Assembly (NCBI GenBank): GCA_036735565.1
Contig: DAINOC010000075.1
Location: forward strand, 1 to 11,541
From: Coraliomargarita_B sp036735565
GTDB taxonomy: Bacteria > Verrucomicrobiota > Verrucomicrobiia > Opitutales > Coraliomargaritaceae
DNA length: 11,541 nucleotides
Reading direction: 5' to 3'
In this document: piece by piece, positions 1 through 6,907 of the stretch
How positions within the stretch are numbered: the stretch's first letter is position 1
How the letters are laid out: each line of letters starts with the position of its first letter
Translations under genes and position numbers: made by a program
The notes under the pieces: model-generated
The model's input: only the letters and a program-made list of their open reading frames with translations
What the model was told of the DNA's origin: nothing
Databases searched by the model: none

Positions 1-1
1 T

Positions 2-85
2 GCAAGGAAGTTCCAACAACGCTACGGCATGAGCCCAAGGCAATGGCGGCAAACGGCCCATCCCGTCGAACACGCTCCCAAGTAA
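2..85 (+). CDS. AraC-family transcriptional regulator, C-terminal end (partial)
   Basis: Only the last 27 codons are in the window; the gene begins upstream and ends with TAA at 83-85. The peptide reads FQQRYGMSPRQWRQ followed by a short tail. This matches the end of the second helix-turn-helix of AraC/XylS regulators, where an F-x-R-x-[FY]-G-[Mx]-[ST]-P-x-x-[YW]-R pattern is typical. Proteins of this family bind DNA near sugar-utilisation genes and usually activate them when an effector binds the N-terminal domain, which cannot be seen here. The next gene, on the same strand 180 bp on, is a secreted glycoside hydrolase, so control of that gene is plausible but inferred. Confidence 0.8.
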   Translation, partial: ARKFQQRYGMSPRQWRQTAHPVEHAPK

Positions 86-264
86 TGTCAAAAAAGATTG
101 ATTCCTAACCGCTGAGCTTTCTAAACCAACGGAATGGAATCCCGGGAAACAATTCCCCCTTCATCCCGAGAGCAATCAGCCAAATTTCAGCCTCGCATAG
201 AAGGAATCCAGTTGCAGCCGAGAATCCAATTAACGCCCACGGAGTTCCTCCATCTGATGCAGTC

Positions 265-2631
265 ATGAAACCAACCCCGCTCACCCTTTGCCTTACGGTT
301 GGTTCGCTTCTCACAGCCACAGGCATCGCTGGCCCATCCGGGTGGGACGTTTCTGTCTACGATGTGATATGGGAAACGCCGAGCTCGGATGCTTCCGGTT
401 CGATGCCGCTGGGAAACGGCGAGCTGGGAATCAACCTCTGGGTTGAGCAGGACGGCGATCTCCATTTCTATCTCAGCCGCAACGACACTTTCAGCTCCAT
501 ATCCCAGTTGGCCAAAGTCGGCTGGCTGCGGGTGTCGCTCTCGCCCAACCCGTTCGCCGCCGACGAACCCTTCCGCCAGCATCTTCGACTCGCCGAGGGT
601 GTGTGCGAAATCTCGGCCGGGGCTCCAGGGAAGGAGGTCCGCCTCCAGGTCTTTATTGATTCGGAGCTCCCGGTCGTCCATATTTTAGGAAATTCCGATC
701 AGCCTGTCGCCGTCACCGCAACCGTTGAAAGCTGGCGGGAGGAACCACAGTCCTTTGCCCGCCGCGGCCAGTGGACGATGATGAACGCACCGACAAGTCC
801 TAAACAGGCGGCCGATCAATTCCCCGAACCCGGGACGGAGTCGGTGGTCTGGTATCACCGCAACGAAGATTCCTTCGCTTTCGAAGAGACCATCCGGGTG
901 CAAGCGCTCGAGCCCATCCGGCACCTGATCGATGATCCGCTCATCCACCGGACATTCGGTGGCTGGGTGACGGGAGAAGGTTTCGCACCCACCGACCGTC
1001 GAAACCTGTGTTCGCAGTCTCCCCTGAACAACTTTCACCTGCGCATAGCGGCACCCTCCAGTCAAACGCCGACCGCTGCGGCCTGGCTAGCCCAAGCCGA
1101 GTCGCTGGCCGCTGTAGCATCAGATGGTGCTACCGCGCTGGCCCGAACCGGGGCGAAATGGCAGCAGTTCTGGTCCCGGTCATATGTGAAGACCGACGTT
1201 GGCCCGCGCGTCTCGGTTGATGGCGGCGAGCCTCAATTCGTCGCACCCTTACCCACCGGTCGCGACCGCCATGGCCTCATGATTGGGCAGGAGACGTTTT
1301 CCGAACAAGCTGCCCACATGACGATCGGCAAAGCACACACACTCCAGCGCTACATGCAGGCAGCAGCAGGGCGCTCGATCTATCCAATTAAATTCAACGG
1401 CAGTATCTTCAACGTCGAGCCCACCTTTCTCGGCACGGAGGACACCCCGGATTGGCGGCGCTGGGGCGACTGCCACTGGTGGCAAAACGTGCGCATGCCC
1501 TATCACGCCATGCTCCCCACCGGCGATTTCGACCTGATGATGCCCCTCTTTAATACCTACGAGCGCATCCGCCCGCATGCCGAAGCCCGGACCAAGCTCT
1601 ACTCCGGCGCGGATGGCCTCCACTTTTGGGAAACCATGACCATCTGGGGCACCCTCGCCAACCGCGATTACGGCTGGGACCGCGAGGGCAAGGCAATCGG
1701 CGAGCCCGTCAATTCGCACACCGGCCGCGTGTGGAACCAGGGTCTGGAACTGGTCGATCTCATGCTCGATTACTACGAGCATACCGGAGACACCACTTTT
1801 CTGAGCGAGCGCATCCTGCCGATGGCCACCTCCGTCCTGCAGTATTTCGATACCCGCTTCGAAAAGGATGACAAAGGCCGCATCCGCATTACCCCCACTC
1901 AGGTCCTCGAAACCTACTGGCATGAAGTCGTAAACGACACGCCCAACGTGGCCGGACTCCTTCGCACCACCCATCGCCTCAATGCGCTGCCACCAATCTT
2001 TACAACACCCGCTCAACGGACTTTTTTTGCCCACATGCAGGCGGCAACACCCCTCCTCCCGACAGAAGAAGCCGAACTCGATGACCGAACCGTGCAGCGC
2101 ATCCGCGTGGCCCAGAAATTTCGCGACGAGCGCCGCAATGTCGAAAACCCTGAGCTCTATCCGATCTGGCCCTTCCGTCTCTATGGAATGGGCCGCCCGG
2201 ACCTCGAGATTGGCCGTAATACCTTCAAGCTGCGCTCCCGCCAAAATGACGTGGGCTGGGGCTACGATGGCAACGCTGCCGCCCTGCTCGGCCTTACCAA
2301 CGAGGCGGAGCGTATCGTCCGCACCCAACTGACTAATGCCAATGCACGGTTCCGCTGGCCTGCCATGTGGGGGCCCAACTACGACTGGGTGCCCGACCAG
2401 TGCCACGGCGGCAACCTCATGAATACTATCCACTACATGCTGCTGCAGCATGTGGACGAAAAGATTCTTCTTTTCCCAGCTTGGCCGCAGGACTGGGATG
2501 TCACTTTCAAACTGCACGCACCGGGAAACACCACCATCGAGGCGCGCCTCGAAAATGGACGACTCGTCGATCTTCAGGTGACGCCGGATTCCAGACGGGC
2601 CGACATCGTCTGGCCCGTCTGGTACAAGTGA
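265..2631 (+). CDS. Secreted DUF5703 / GH95-like glycoside hydrolase
   Basis: The 788-residue protein starts with a Sec signal peptide (K2, hydrophobic stretch about 6-21, likely cut after GIA near residue 22), so it acts outside the cytoplasm. Residues ~45-65 carry SGSMPLGNGELGINLWV, the hallmark N-terminal block of DUF5703 proteins and reminiscent of the PLGNGxLG block of GH95 fucosidases/galactosidases. The middle and C-terminal part looks like an (alpha/alpha)6 barrel: an Asn-rich segment around N378 and N383, WGDCHWWQNVRMPYH about 406-420, FWETMTIWG with E456, and PDQCHGGNLMN with D711. E456 and D711 are my guesses for catalytic acids by analogy with GH95. The C-terminal beta region ends in an LFPAWPQDW block, also as in GH95. 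The substrate is unknown. The start is the first in-frame ATG that gives a full signal peptide. The codons before it show no clear Shine-Dalgarno site. Confidence 0.8.
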   Translation: MKPTPLTLCLTVGSLLTATGIAGPSGWDVSVYDVIWETPSSDASGSMPLGNGELGINLWVEQDGDLHFYLSRNDTFSSISQLAKVGWLRVSLSPNPFAADEPFRQHLRLAEGVCEISAGAPGKEVRLQVFIDSELPVVHILGNSDQPVAVTATVESWREEPQSFARRGQWTMMNAPTSPKQAADQFPEPGTESVVWYHRNEDSFAFEETIRVQALEPIRHLIDDPLIHRTFGGWVTGEGFAPTDRRNLCSQSPLNNFHLRIAAPSSQTPTAAAWLAQAESLAAVASDGATALARTGAKWQQFWSRSYVKTDVGPRVSVDGGEPQFVAPLPTGRDRHGLMIGQETFSEQAAHMTIGKAHTLQRYMQAAAGRSIYPIKFNGSIFNVEPTFLGTEDTPDWRRWGDCHWWQNVRMPYHAMLPTGDFDLMMPLFNTYERIRPHAEARTKLYSGADGLHFWETMTIWGTLANRDYGWDREGKAIGEPVNSHTGRVWNQGLELVDLMLDYYEHTGDTTFLSERILPMATSVLQYFDTRFEKDDKGRIRITPTQVLETYWHEVVNDTPNVAGLLRTTHRLNALPPIFTTPAQRTFFAHMQAATPLLPTEEAELDDRTVQRIRVAQKFRDERRNVENPELYPIWPFRLYGMGRPDLEIGRNTFKLRSRQNDVGWGYDGNAAALLGLTNEAERIVRTQLTNANARFRWPAMWGPNYDWVPDQCHGGNLMNTIHYMLLQHVDEKILLFPAWPQDWDVTFKLHAPGNTTIEARLENGRLVDLQVTPDSRRADIVWPVWYK

Positions 2632-2642
2632 TTCCATCAACT

Positions 2643-2865
2643 GACTTTTATTGGTAAATCGAATCCAAAATTGGGTAGCGTCCGGTCCCCTCACCCTTCG
2701 GCGGGGCTCAGGGCCTTGTAGCTTGTCGAAAGGCGGACCAGGACTGGGTTGGCACATCAGCCATGGCTGCTGGGGATCCGTCTCCGCCTTTCAAGCTAGG
2801 CCGTGACACCGCAGTATCCACTACCTTTTACCAGAAAAAGTTAAGCGTTGGTATTATTCCATCAT
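2643..2865 (+). repeat. Dispersed repeat, copy A (inverted match to 11252-11435)
   Basis: This stretch matches the reverse complement of 11252-11435. Both copies begin TGACTTTTATYGGTAAA, continue GAATCCAA...TTGGGTAGCG, and later share CTGGGGATCCG, CGCCTTTCA, GCCGTGACACCGC and CCAGAAAAAGTTAA. It begins 11 bp after the hydrolase stop codon. The left edge is sharp, because similarity stops at TGACTTTT; the right edge fades around 2865. The copy is about 40 bp longer than copy B because of a smaller insert at about 2691-2739. The rest of the intergenic stretch to the transporter (2866-2988) contains a C8 run and no feature I can name. Confidence 0.85.
2691..2739. repeat. Short REP-like insert nested inside repeat copy A
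   Basis: Copies A and B align on both sides of this segment, but copy B has only about 7 bases here. The extra DNA starts CACCCTTCGGCGGGGCTCAG and ends with GCTTGTCGAAAGG, so its edges CCTTCG and CGAAAGG are imperfect inverted repeats. Its reverse complement resembles the CCTTTCGACAAGCT / CCCTGAG...CGAAGGG type of intergenic palindrome seen in many bacterial genomes; that last point is from memory. It looks like a small palindromic unit inserted into an older repeat, or one kept in A and lost from B. Confidence 0.55.
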
Positions 2866-2988
2866 ACGCGGACGGTTGCCCCCCCCCTCGCGATCGCCAG
2901 ATGTCTAAGACGACGCTTGATCTCATCAGCCGATTCCTCAAGACAGGGCAGCACTACGGTAATCCCTACACCGATCCACCCATATTTT

Positions 2989-4239
2989 ATGCGCAGCGAC
3001 ACACCATCCACCCTCTGGAAGGCCCTCGGCCCGGGCATTCTCGTGGCCTGCGCGGCCGTGGGAGGTTCGCACCTGGTCTGGTCGACCCGGGCAGGCGCTG
3101 AATTCGGCTGGAGCCTGCTCTGGCTCGTCCTGCTGGCCAATTTGCTGAAGTTCCCCTTTTTCCTCTACGGCCAGCGCTACACCGCCGCGACGGGGGAAAG
3201 CCTCCTGGCCGGCTATTTGCGTAACGGTGCTGTCTACGTCTGGATCTTTCTAGCCATCAACGTGCTGACCGGGATGATCAATATCGCCGGGGTGGGAATG
3301 CTCAGCGGCGCACTCCTCGCAGGCTATGGCATCGCCCTCTCCGTGCCCCACCTGACGGTGCTGCTGATCGGCGTCTGCGTCGCGCTGCTCCTGCTCGGCC
3401 ACTACAAGTTGTTGGATGGGATGGCCAAGGTCATTATCAGTTTTCTGGCTATCTCGACGGTCCTGGCCGTCGTGCTCGCGGTGTCCAATCGACCGGGCGT
3501 GGCAGCTGATTTCGTCGCACCGAGTCCCTACACGCTGGCATCCTTTGCCTTCCTGATCAGCCTGCTCGGTTGGATGCCCGCGCCCATCGATCTCTCTGCC
3601 TGGTCCTCCCTCTGGATGTTCAGCCGCGAGAAGCAGACCGGGCACTTCGCCACCGTGAAGGAGTCGGCCATCGATTTCTACATCGGCTACGGCGCCGCCA
3701 CCGTTCTCGCCGTGCTCTTTGTGGCGCTCGGGGCACTGGTCATGTTCGGCACCGGTGAACGCTTCTCCGCCAGTGGCATCGGTTTCTCCCAGCAACTGGT
3801 TAGCCTCTACACGGCATCGATCGGGGATTGGTCGCGCTGGCTCATCCTGACTGCGGCTTTCATCACCATGTTCAGCACGACGCTGACCTGCCTCGATGGC
3901 TATCCGCGCTCACTCGCAGCCTGCTGCAGCCTCCTGGCCAAGCTGGAGCCGAAGCGTTTTGAGAGAATCCACCTGGCGTGGATCGTGATCTCCGCCATCG
4001 GCGCTTCCATTATCGTCTTACTATTGGTGCAAAACCTCCTGCAAATGCTCGCCTTTGCGGCAGTCGTCTCCTTTCTCACCTCCCCGGTCCTCGCCTATAT
4101 TAACCTCAAAGTGATGTGCGGCTCCAACGTGCCAGAGGATCACCGCCCCGGAAAAGCCCTGCTCGCCCTAAGCTGGGCCGGCATCACCTTTTTCGTGCTG
4201 ATGTCCCTCGGCTACCTCTACACCCTCCTTGCCCAATAA
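2989..4239 (+). CDS. Nramp-family-like transporter lacking the canonical TM1 metal motif
   Basis: From ATG 2989 the product is 416 residues with 11 hydrophobic segments, the usual Nramp (SLC11, LeuT-fold) number. It begins with ALGPGILVA, the conserved Nramp TM1 entry, but where metal-transporting Nramps carry Asp-Pro-Gly-Asn it has GGSH (residues 25-28), followed by STRAGAEFG. The unwound TM6 keeps Met-Pro in GWMPAPIDLS (M196, P197), the counterpart of the canonical MPH motif. This pattern marks a separate Nramp-related bacterial branch; the substrate is not predictable, and loss of the Asp and Asn argues against ordinary Mn/Fe transport. An in-frame opening extends back to 2848, but those 47 codons are polar, Arg/Pro-rich and start inside the repeat, so I reject them. 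The sugar kinase follows on the same strand. Confidence 0.75.
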   Translation: MRSDTPSTLWKALGPGILVACAAVGGSHLVWSTRAGAEFGWSLLWLVLLANLLKFPFFLYGQRYTAATGESLLAGYLRNGAVYVWIFLAINVLTGMINIAGVGMLSGALLAGYGIALSVPHLTVLLIGVCVALLLLGHYKLLDGMAKVIISFLAISTVLAVVLAVSNRPGVAADFVAPSPYTLASFAFLISLLGWMPAPIDLSAWSSLWMFSREKQTGHFATVKESAIDFYIGYGAATVLAVLFVALGALVMFGTGERFSASGIGFSQQLVSLYTASIGDWSRWLILTAAFITMFSTTLTCLDGYPRSLAACCSLLAKLEPKRFERIHLAWIVISAIGASIIVLLLVQNLLQMLAFAAVVSFLTSPVLAYINLKVMCGSNVPEDHRPGKALLALSWAGITFFVLMSLGYLYTLLAQ

Positions 4240-4348
4240 GAGCCTCGACGTTCCCACCCTTCATCAAGCTCCAAGTCTCGGTCTCGCCTTAACGCCGACT
4301 CCTAATCTTACCCTGACTCCCGACCCGACCCGCAACCCCACCCATCCC

Positions 4349-5461
4349 GTGGCAAACACAAACACCAGCCTCCCCGCCGACCTGAAGTCCCTCGCCGCCA
4401 AAGCCGCACAAACCAAAGTGCTGGTGGGGCTCGACGGCTTCGTCGACAAGATCGTCCATCCCGTCGACAAACGCTCGGGCCCGGGCGACGCTTTCGCCCG
4501 CATCCCCACCATTGCCGCCTTCGGAGCCCGCATTAGCTCCGCCGCTGGCAAGAGCGCCAATATCGAACTCGCTCCCATCGTCGAAAAACTCGGCGGTAAC
4601 GGCCCTATCATGGCCAACGCACAACTCGCCCACGGTCTTCAGGTGCGCTACATCGGCGCCCTTGGGCGCGATGCGGTTCACCCCGTTTTTGCAGACTTCG
4701 CAGAAAGGACCCAAGCCCTCTCCATCGCCGATCCGGGCATCAGCCATGCCGCCGAATTTACCGACGGCAAAATCATCTTTGGCAGCATGGCCAGCCTCGA
4801 GACCATCACCTACCCAAACCTCTTGGAGCAGGTGGGAGAGCCCGAATTACTCACGCTCTTCAGCGAGGCCGATTGCATCGCACTGGTCAATTGGACAATG
4901 ATCCCCTACATGACGGCCCTCTTCCGCGACCTGATCCAGCAGCTCCTGCCCAAACTCCCGGAAAATCCGGAACGCCGCTTTTTCTTTGATCTCGCCGATC
5001 CGGAGAAACGCTCGGAAGCCGACCTGCGCGAGGTGCTCGAACTCCTCCGATCCTTCGAGGTCTTCGGCAAGGTCATCCTCGGGCTGAACTATCGCGAGGC
5101 CGAGCAGGTCGACCAGCTCCTCGGATTCACCCCGCTGGAGAAAACGCCCGACCACCTCCAGACCGTCGCCAGTCGCATCCGCAAGACGCTCGCCATTGAC
5201 TCCGTCGTCGTCCACCCCGTCGAGTGCGCCGCCTGCGCCACGCCCGAGGGCACCGCCTTCGCTGAAGGCCCCTTCTGCGAGGATCCCAAGATTACCACCG
5301 GCGCGGGCGATCACTTCAACTCGGGCTTTGTCACCGCCCGCCTCCTCGGCCTGGCACCCGCAGCTGCACTGACCGTGGCCGTCGCCACCTCCGGTCTCTA
5401 CGTGCGCACCGGCATCAGCCCGAGCCTACCGGAAATCGCCGATTTCATTGAGCGCTGGTAA
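4349..5461 (+). CDS. PfkB/ribokinase-family carbohydrate kinase
   Basis: This is a cytoplasmic sugar or nucleoside kinase of the PfkB fold. Numbering from GTG 4349 (370 aa), it shows an N-terminal substrate-side motif VGLDGFVDKI (D29, D33), the glycine pair of the sugar site in LGGNGPIMANAQLA (G82-G83-N84), and the ATP-site signature TGAGDHFNSGF at 317-327, in which D321 is the expected catalytic base. The substrate is unknown. The reading frame is open back to a TTG at 4229 that overlaps the transporter stop, but those 40 codons translate to a low-complexity Leu/Thr/Pro/Asn string and correspond to a degenerate pyrimidine-rich spacer, so the GTG before ANTNTSLPADL is preferred. No Shine-Dalgarno site precedes either start. 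It may share a transcript with the transporter gene. Confidence 0.75.
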   Translation: MANTNTSLPADLKSLAAKAAQTKVLVGLDGFVDKIVHPVDKRSGPGDAFARIPTIAAFGARISSAAGKSANIELAPIVEKLGGNGPIMANAQLAHGLQVRYIGALGRDAVHPVFADFAERTQALSIADPGISHAAEFTDGKIIFGSMASLETITYPNLLEQVGEPELLTLFSEADCIALVNWTMIPYMTALFRDLIQQLLPKLPENPERRFFFDLADPEKRSEADLREVLELLRSFEVFGKVILGLNYREAEQVDQLLGFTPLEKTPDHLQTVASRIRKTLAIDSVVVHPVECAACATPEGTAFAEGPFCEDPKITTGAGDHFNSGFVTARLLGLAPAAALTVAVATSGLYVRTGISPSLPEIADFIERW

Positions 5462-5523
5462 GCCCGTAATAATCAGCTCACACAAACTCAGGTCTCAAGT
5501 TTCAGCATTCATCCCTCAAAAAA

Positions 5524-6153
5524 ATGCCCGGATATTTCATCACATTCGAAGGCGGCGAAGGCTGCGGTAAATCCACCCAGATCCGCCGTCTCGCCGACCG
5601 TTTGCAGCGCTCCGGCCACACCGTCTGCCAAACCCGCGAGCCGGGTGGCACCCCTCTGGGCGAGGCCATCCGCGACCTCCTCCAACACAGTAAAGCGGGC
5701 TACGGGATGTGTGCGGAATCCGAGCTGCTCCTCTTCGCCGCCTCCCGCGCCCAGATCGTCCGCGAGTGCATCCTCCCTGCGCTGGCGCGGGGAGAAATCG
5801 TGCTCTGCGACCGTTTCATGGACTCGACCACCGTCTACCAGGGTATCGCCCGCGCCATCGACCCCATCGAGGTCGCTGCCATCAATCAACTGGCTACCGG
5901 CGGCCTCACTCCCGACCTCACCTGCCTCATCGATCTGGATCCGGTGATCGGCTTGCAACGGGCCCGCGACGGCCGGGACGCTCCGCTCGACCGCATGGAG
6001 CAAGAGACCCTCGCCTTCCATCAGGCCGTGCGCCGCGGCTACCTCGAGCTTGCCGCCATCGATGCCGAGCGCTTTGTGGTGCTCGACGGCAGCCAAGACA
6101 TCGACAGCCTTGAAAAGAAGATCTGGGAGGCCATCGAACCGCGCCTGAGCTGA
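5524..6153 (+). CDS. tmk: Thymidylate (dTMP) kinase
   Basis: The enzyme phosphorylates dTMP to dTDP with ATP, an essential step of dTTP synthesis in the cytoplasm. All family marks are present in 209 residues, the usual length: the P-loop GGEGCGKST (10-18, K16), the dTMP-binding TREPGGTPLGE (37-47), CDRFMDSTTVYQG with D96-R97 and Y105-Q106, and a lid region RARDGRDAPLDRMEQE. The ATG follows directly on a run of A residues (CTCAAAAAAATG) with no Shine-Dalgarno site, so an A-rich translation start is likely. In many bacteria tmk is followed at once by holB; here holB lies 754 bp further on because a toxin-antitoxin module sits between them. Confidence 0.96.
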   Translation: MPGYFITFEGGEGCGKSTQIRRLADRLQRSGHTVCQTREPGGTPLGEAIRDLLQHSKAGYGMCAESELLLFAASRAQIVRECILPALARGEIVLCDRFMDSTTVYQGIARAIDPIEVAAINQLATGGLTPDLTCLIDLDPVIGLQRARDGRDAPLDRMEQETLAFHQAVRRGYLELAAIDAERFVVLDGSQDIDSLEKKIWEAIEPRLS

Positions 6154-6199
6154 GCGGACGTTTCGATGTGCCGCCCCCCTCTGGACAGTTCCTGAATCG

Positions 6200-6228
6200 T
6201 TGACAAATCCCAGAATAAGTGGGAAATT
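6200..6228 (+). promoter_or_regulatory. Possible promoter of the toxin-antitoxin module
   Basis: A perfect TTGACA -35 hexamer lies at 6200-6205. With a 17-bp spacer the -10 position falls on GAAATT (6223-6228), a weak match to TATAAT (3 of 6). Transcription would then start at about the antitoxin ATG, giving a leaderless or nearly leaderless mRNA, which agrees with the lack of a Shine-Dalgarno site. The -10 element would lie inside the palindrome at 6218-6234. Confidence 0.4.
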
Positions 6229-6234
6229 CCCACT
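6218..6234. promoter_or_regulatory. Perfect 17-bp palindrome, likely autoregulatory operator
   Basis: The sequence AGTGGGAAATTCCCACT consists of two perfect 8-bp arms around a central A at 6226 and ends at the base before the antitoxin ATG. Antitoxins with AbrB-like DNA-binding domains usually repress their own operon by binding such palindromes over the promoter. The position over a possible -10 box and the translation start fits that role. Binding itself is inferred. Confidence 0.7.
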
Positions 6235-6465
6235 ATGAAGATTCAAACTGTCGATTCAAAACGTCGGCTCATTCTGACGGGTGCCCAGCCAGGAGAGGCC
6301 TATGCCGTGCGCCAAACGACAAACGGGCACTACGAACTCGCTAAGGTCATGCCCGCTCAAAAACCAAAACCATCGCCTGAGGAATTCGACGCCTTGCTCA
6401 TGTCCGCCGCGCTCACTCCAAAAATGAGCTGGGAGGCACTCCGCTCCCTTACGCGAGAGCCATGA
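6235..6465 (+). CDS. AbrB/SpoVT-like antitoxin of a VapBC-type module
   Basis: This is a 76-residue protein whose first ~40 residues (MKIQTVDSKRRLILTGAQPG then AYAVRQTTNGHYELAKV) have the beta-hairpin layout of swapped-hairpin AbrB-like DNA-binding domains: a beta strand, a basic SKRRLIL turn-strand and a G-rich loop. The C-terminal half, PKPSPEEFDALLMSAALTPK followed by MSWEALRSL, looks like the flexible helix that wraps over a PIN toxin. Its stop overlaps the toxin start by four bases (ATGA), so the two are translationally coupled. It would neutralise the toxin and repress the operon through the palindrome touching its ATG. Base composition looks less GC-rich than in tmk and holB, consistent with transfer. 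Family assignment rests on pattern and context only. Confidence 0.75.
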   Translation: MKIQTVDSKRRLILTGAQPGEAYAVRQTTNGHYELAKVMPAQKPKPSPEEFDALLMSAALTPKMSWEALRSLTREP

Positions 6466-6881
6466 TTCTGCTCGACACCAACGTGCTCATCTACGCCTTT
6501 GATTCCACTTCACCCATGCACTCATGGGCGAGAGGAATCCTCCGACATGCCGTGCTCGGAGAAGGGGCGGCCATCAACCCTGTCATTCTTTCTGAGCTTT
6601 TGGCTGGCGACCAATCGCCCGACACCTTGATTCAGCGCCTCGAAGCACTCGGGGTCAACTTGATCGATCTACCGATTGTGGCCTCACTCCGCTGCGCCAG
6701 GGCTTATACCCATTACCTGGACAACCGCAGCAAACAGCCCGCCTTAAATCCGGCACCAAAAACCCCACTCCCTGATTTTTTTATTGGAGCCCATGCCTCC
6801 GTATTGAATATCTCGCTCGCCACCGCAGATACCGAGCGCTACCGAATCTATTTCCCCGAGGTGCAACTGTTTATCCCCTAA
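6462..6881 (+). CDS. PIN-domain ribonuclease toxin, VapC-like
   Basis: This is a 139-residue PIN-domain protein. It opens with MILLDTNVLIYAFD, the typical first strand carrying acidic residue D5. The remaining metal-binding acids are visible: E45 in VILSELLAGD, D105 in LPDFFIGAHA and D123 in SLATADTERY. These four coordinate Mg/Mn for single-stranded RNA cleavage in VapC toxins, which commonly cut initiator tRNA, other tRNAs or rRNA; the target here is unknown. Length and motif spacing are normal, so the toxin appears intact. It overlaps the antitoxin gene by 4 bp and ends 26 bp before holB, so readthrough into holB is possible. Confidence 0.9.
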   Translation: MILLDTNVLIYAFDSTSPMHSWARGILRHAVLGEGAAINPVILSELLAGDQSPDTLIQRLEALGVNLIDLPIVASLRCARAYTHYLDNRSKQPALNPAPKTPLPDFFIGAHASVLNISLATADTERYRIYFPEVQLFIP

Positions 6882-6907
6882 ACCTGACATAAGAGAATAC
6901 GGAAAAT

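Noticed and set aside
144..157. GGGAA-ACAA-TTCCC hairpin between the AraC end and the hydrolase
   Set aside because: Short stem, no T tract, and not clearly placed over a promoter; it may be chance.
1249..2757. Long 502-codon open frame on the minus strand under the hydrolase gene
   Set aside because: It is a shadow of the GC-rich hydrolase frame; the plus-strand protein has a signal peptide and family motifs, and the minus product shows none.
2848..2988. 47-codon N-terminal extension of the transporter
   Set aside because: It starts inside the repeat, is Arg/Pro-rich and not Nramp-like; ATG 2989 gives the normal N terminus right before TM1.
2763..3101. Possible small conserved protein: this frame and a minus-strand frame at 11117-11371 share GDP..PF.L.RDTA...QKKL
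   Set aside because: Both frames read the same dispersed repeat. Differences between the two copies are mostly amino-acid changing, so there is no sign of selection on a protein.
4229..4348. TTG start for the sugar kinase overlapping the transporter stop
   Set aside because: The 40 extra residues are low-complexity Leu/Thr/Pro from a degenerate spacer; the kinase fold begins only after GTG 4349.
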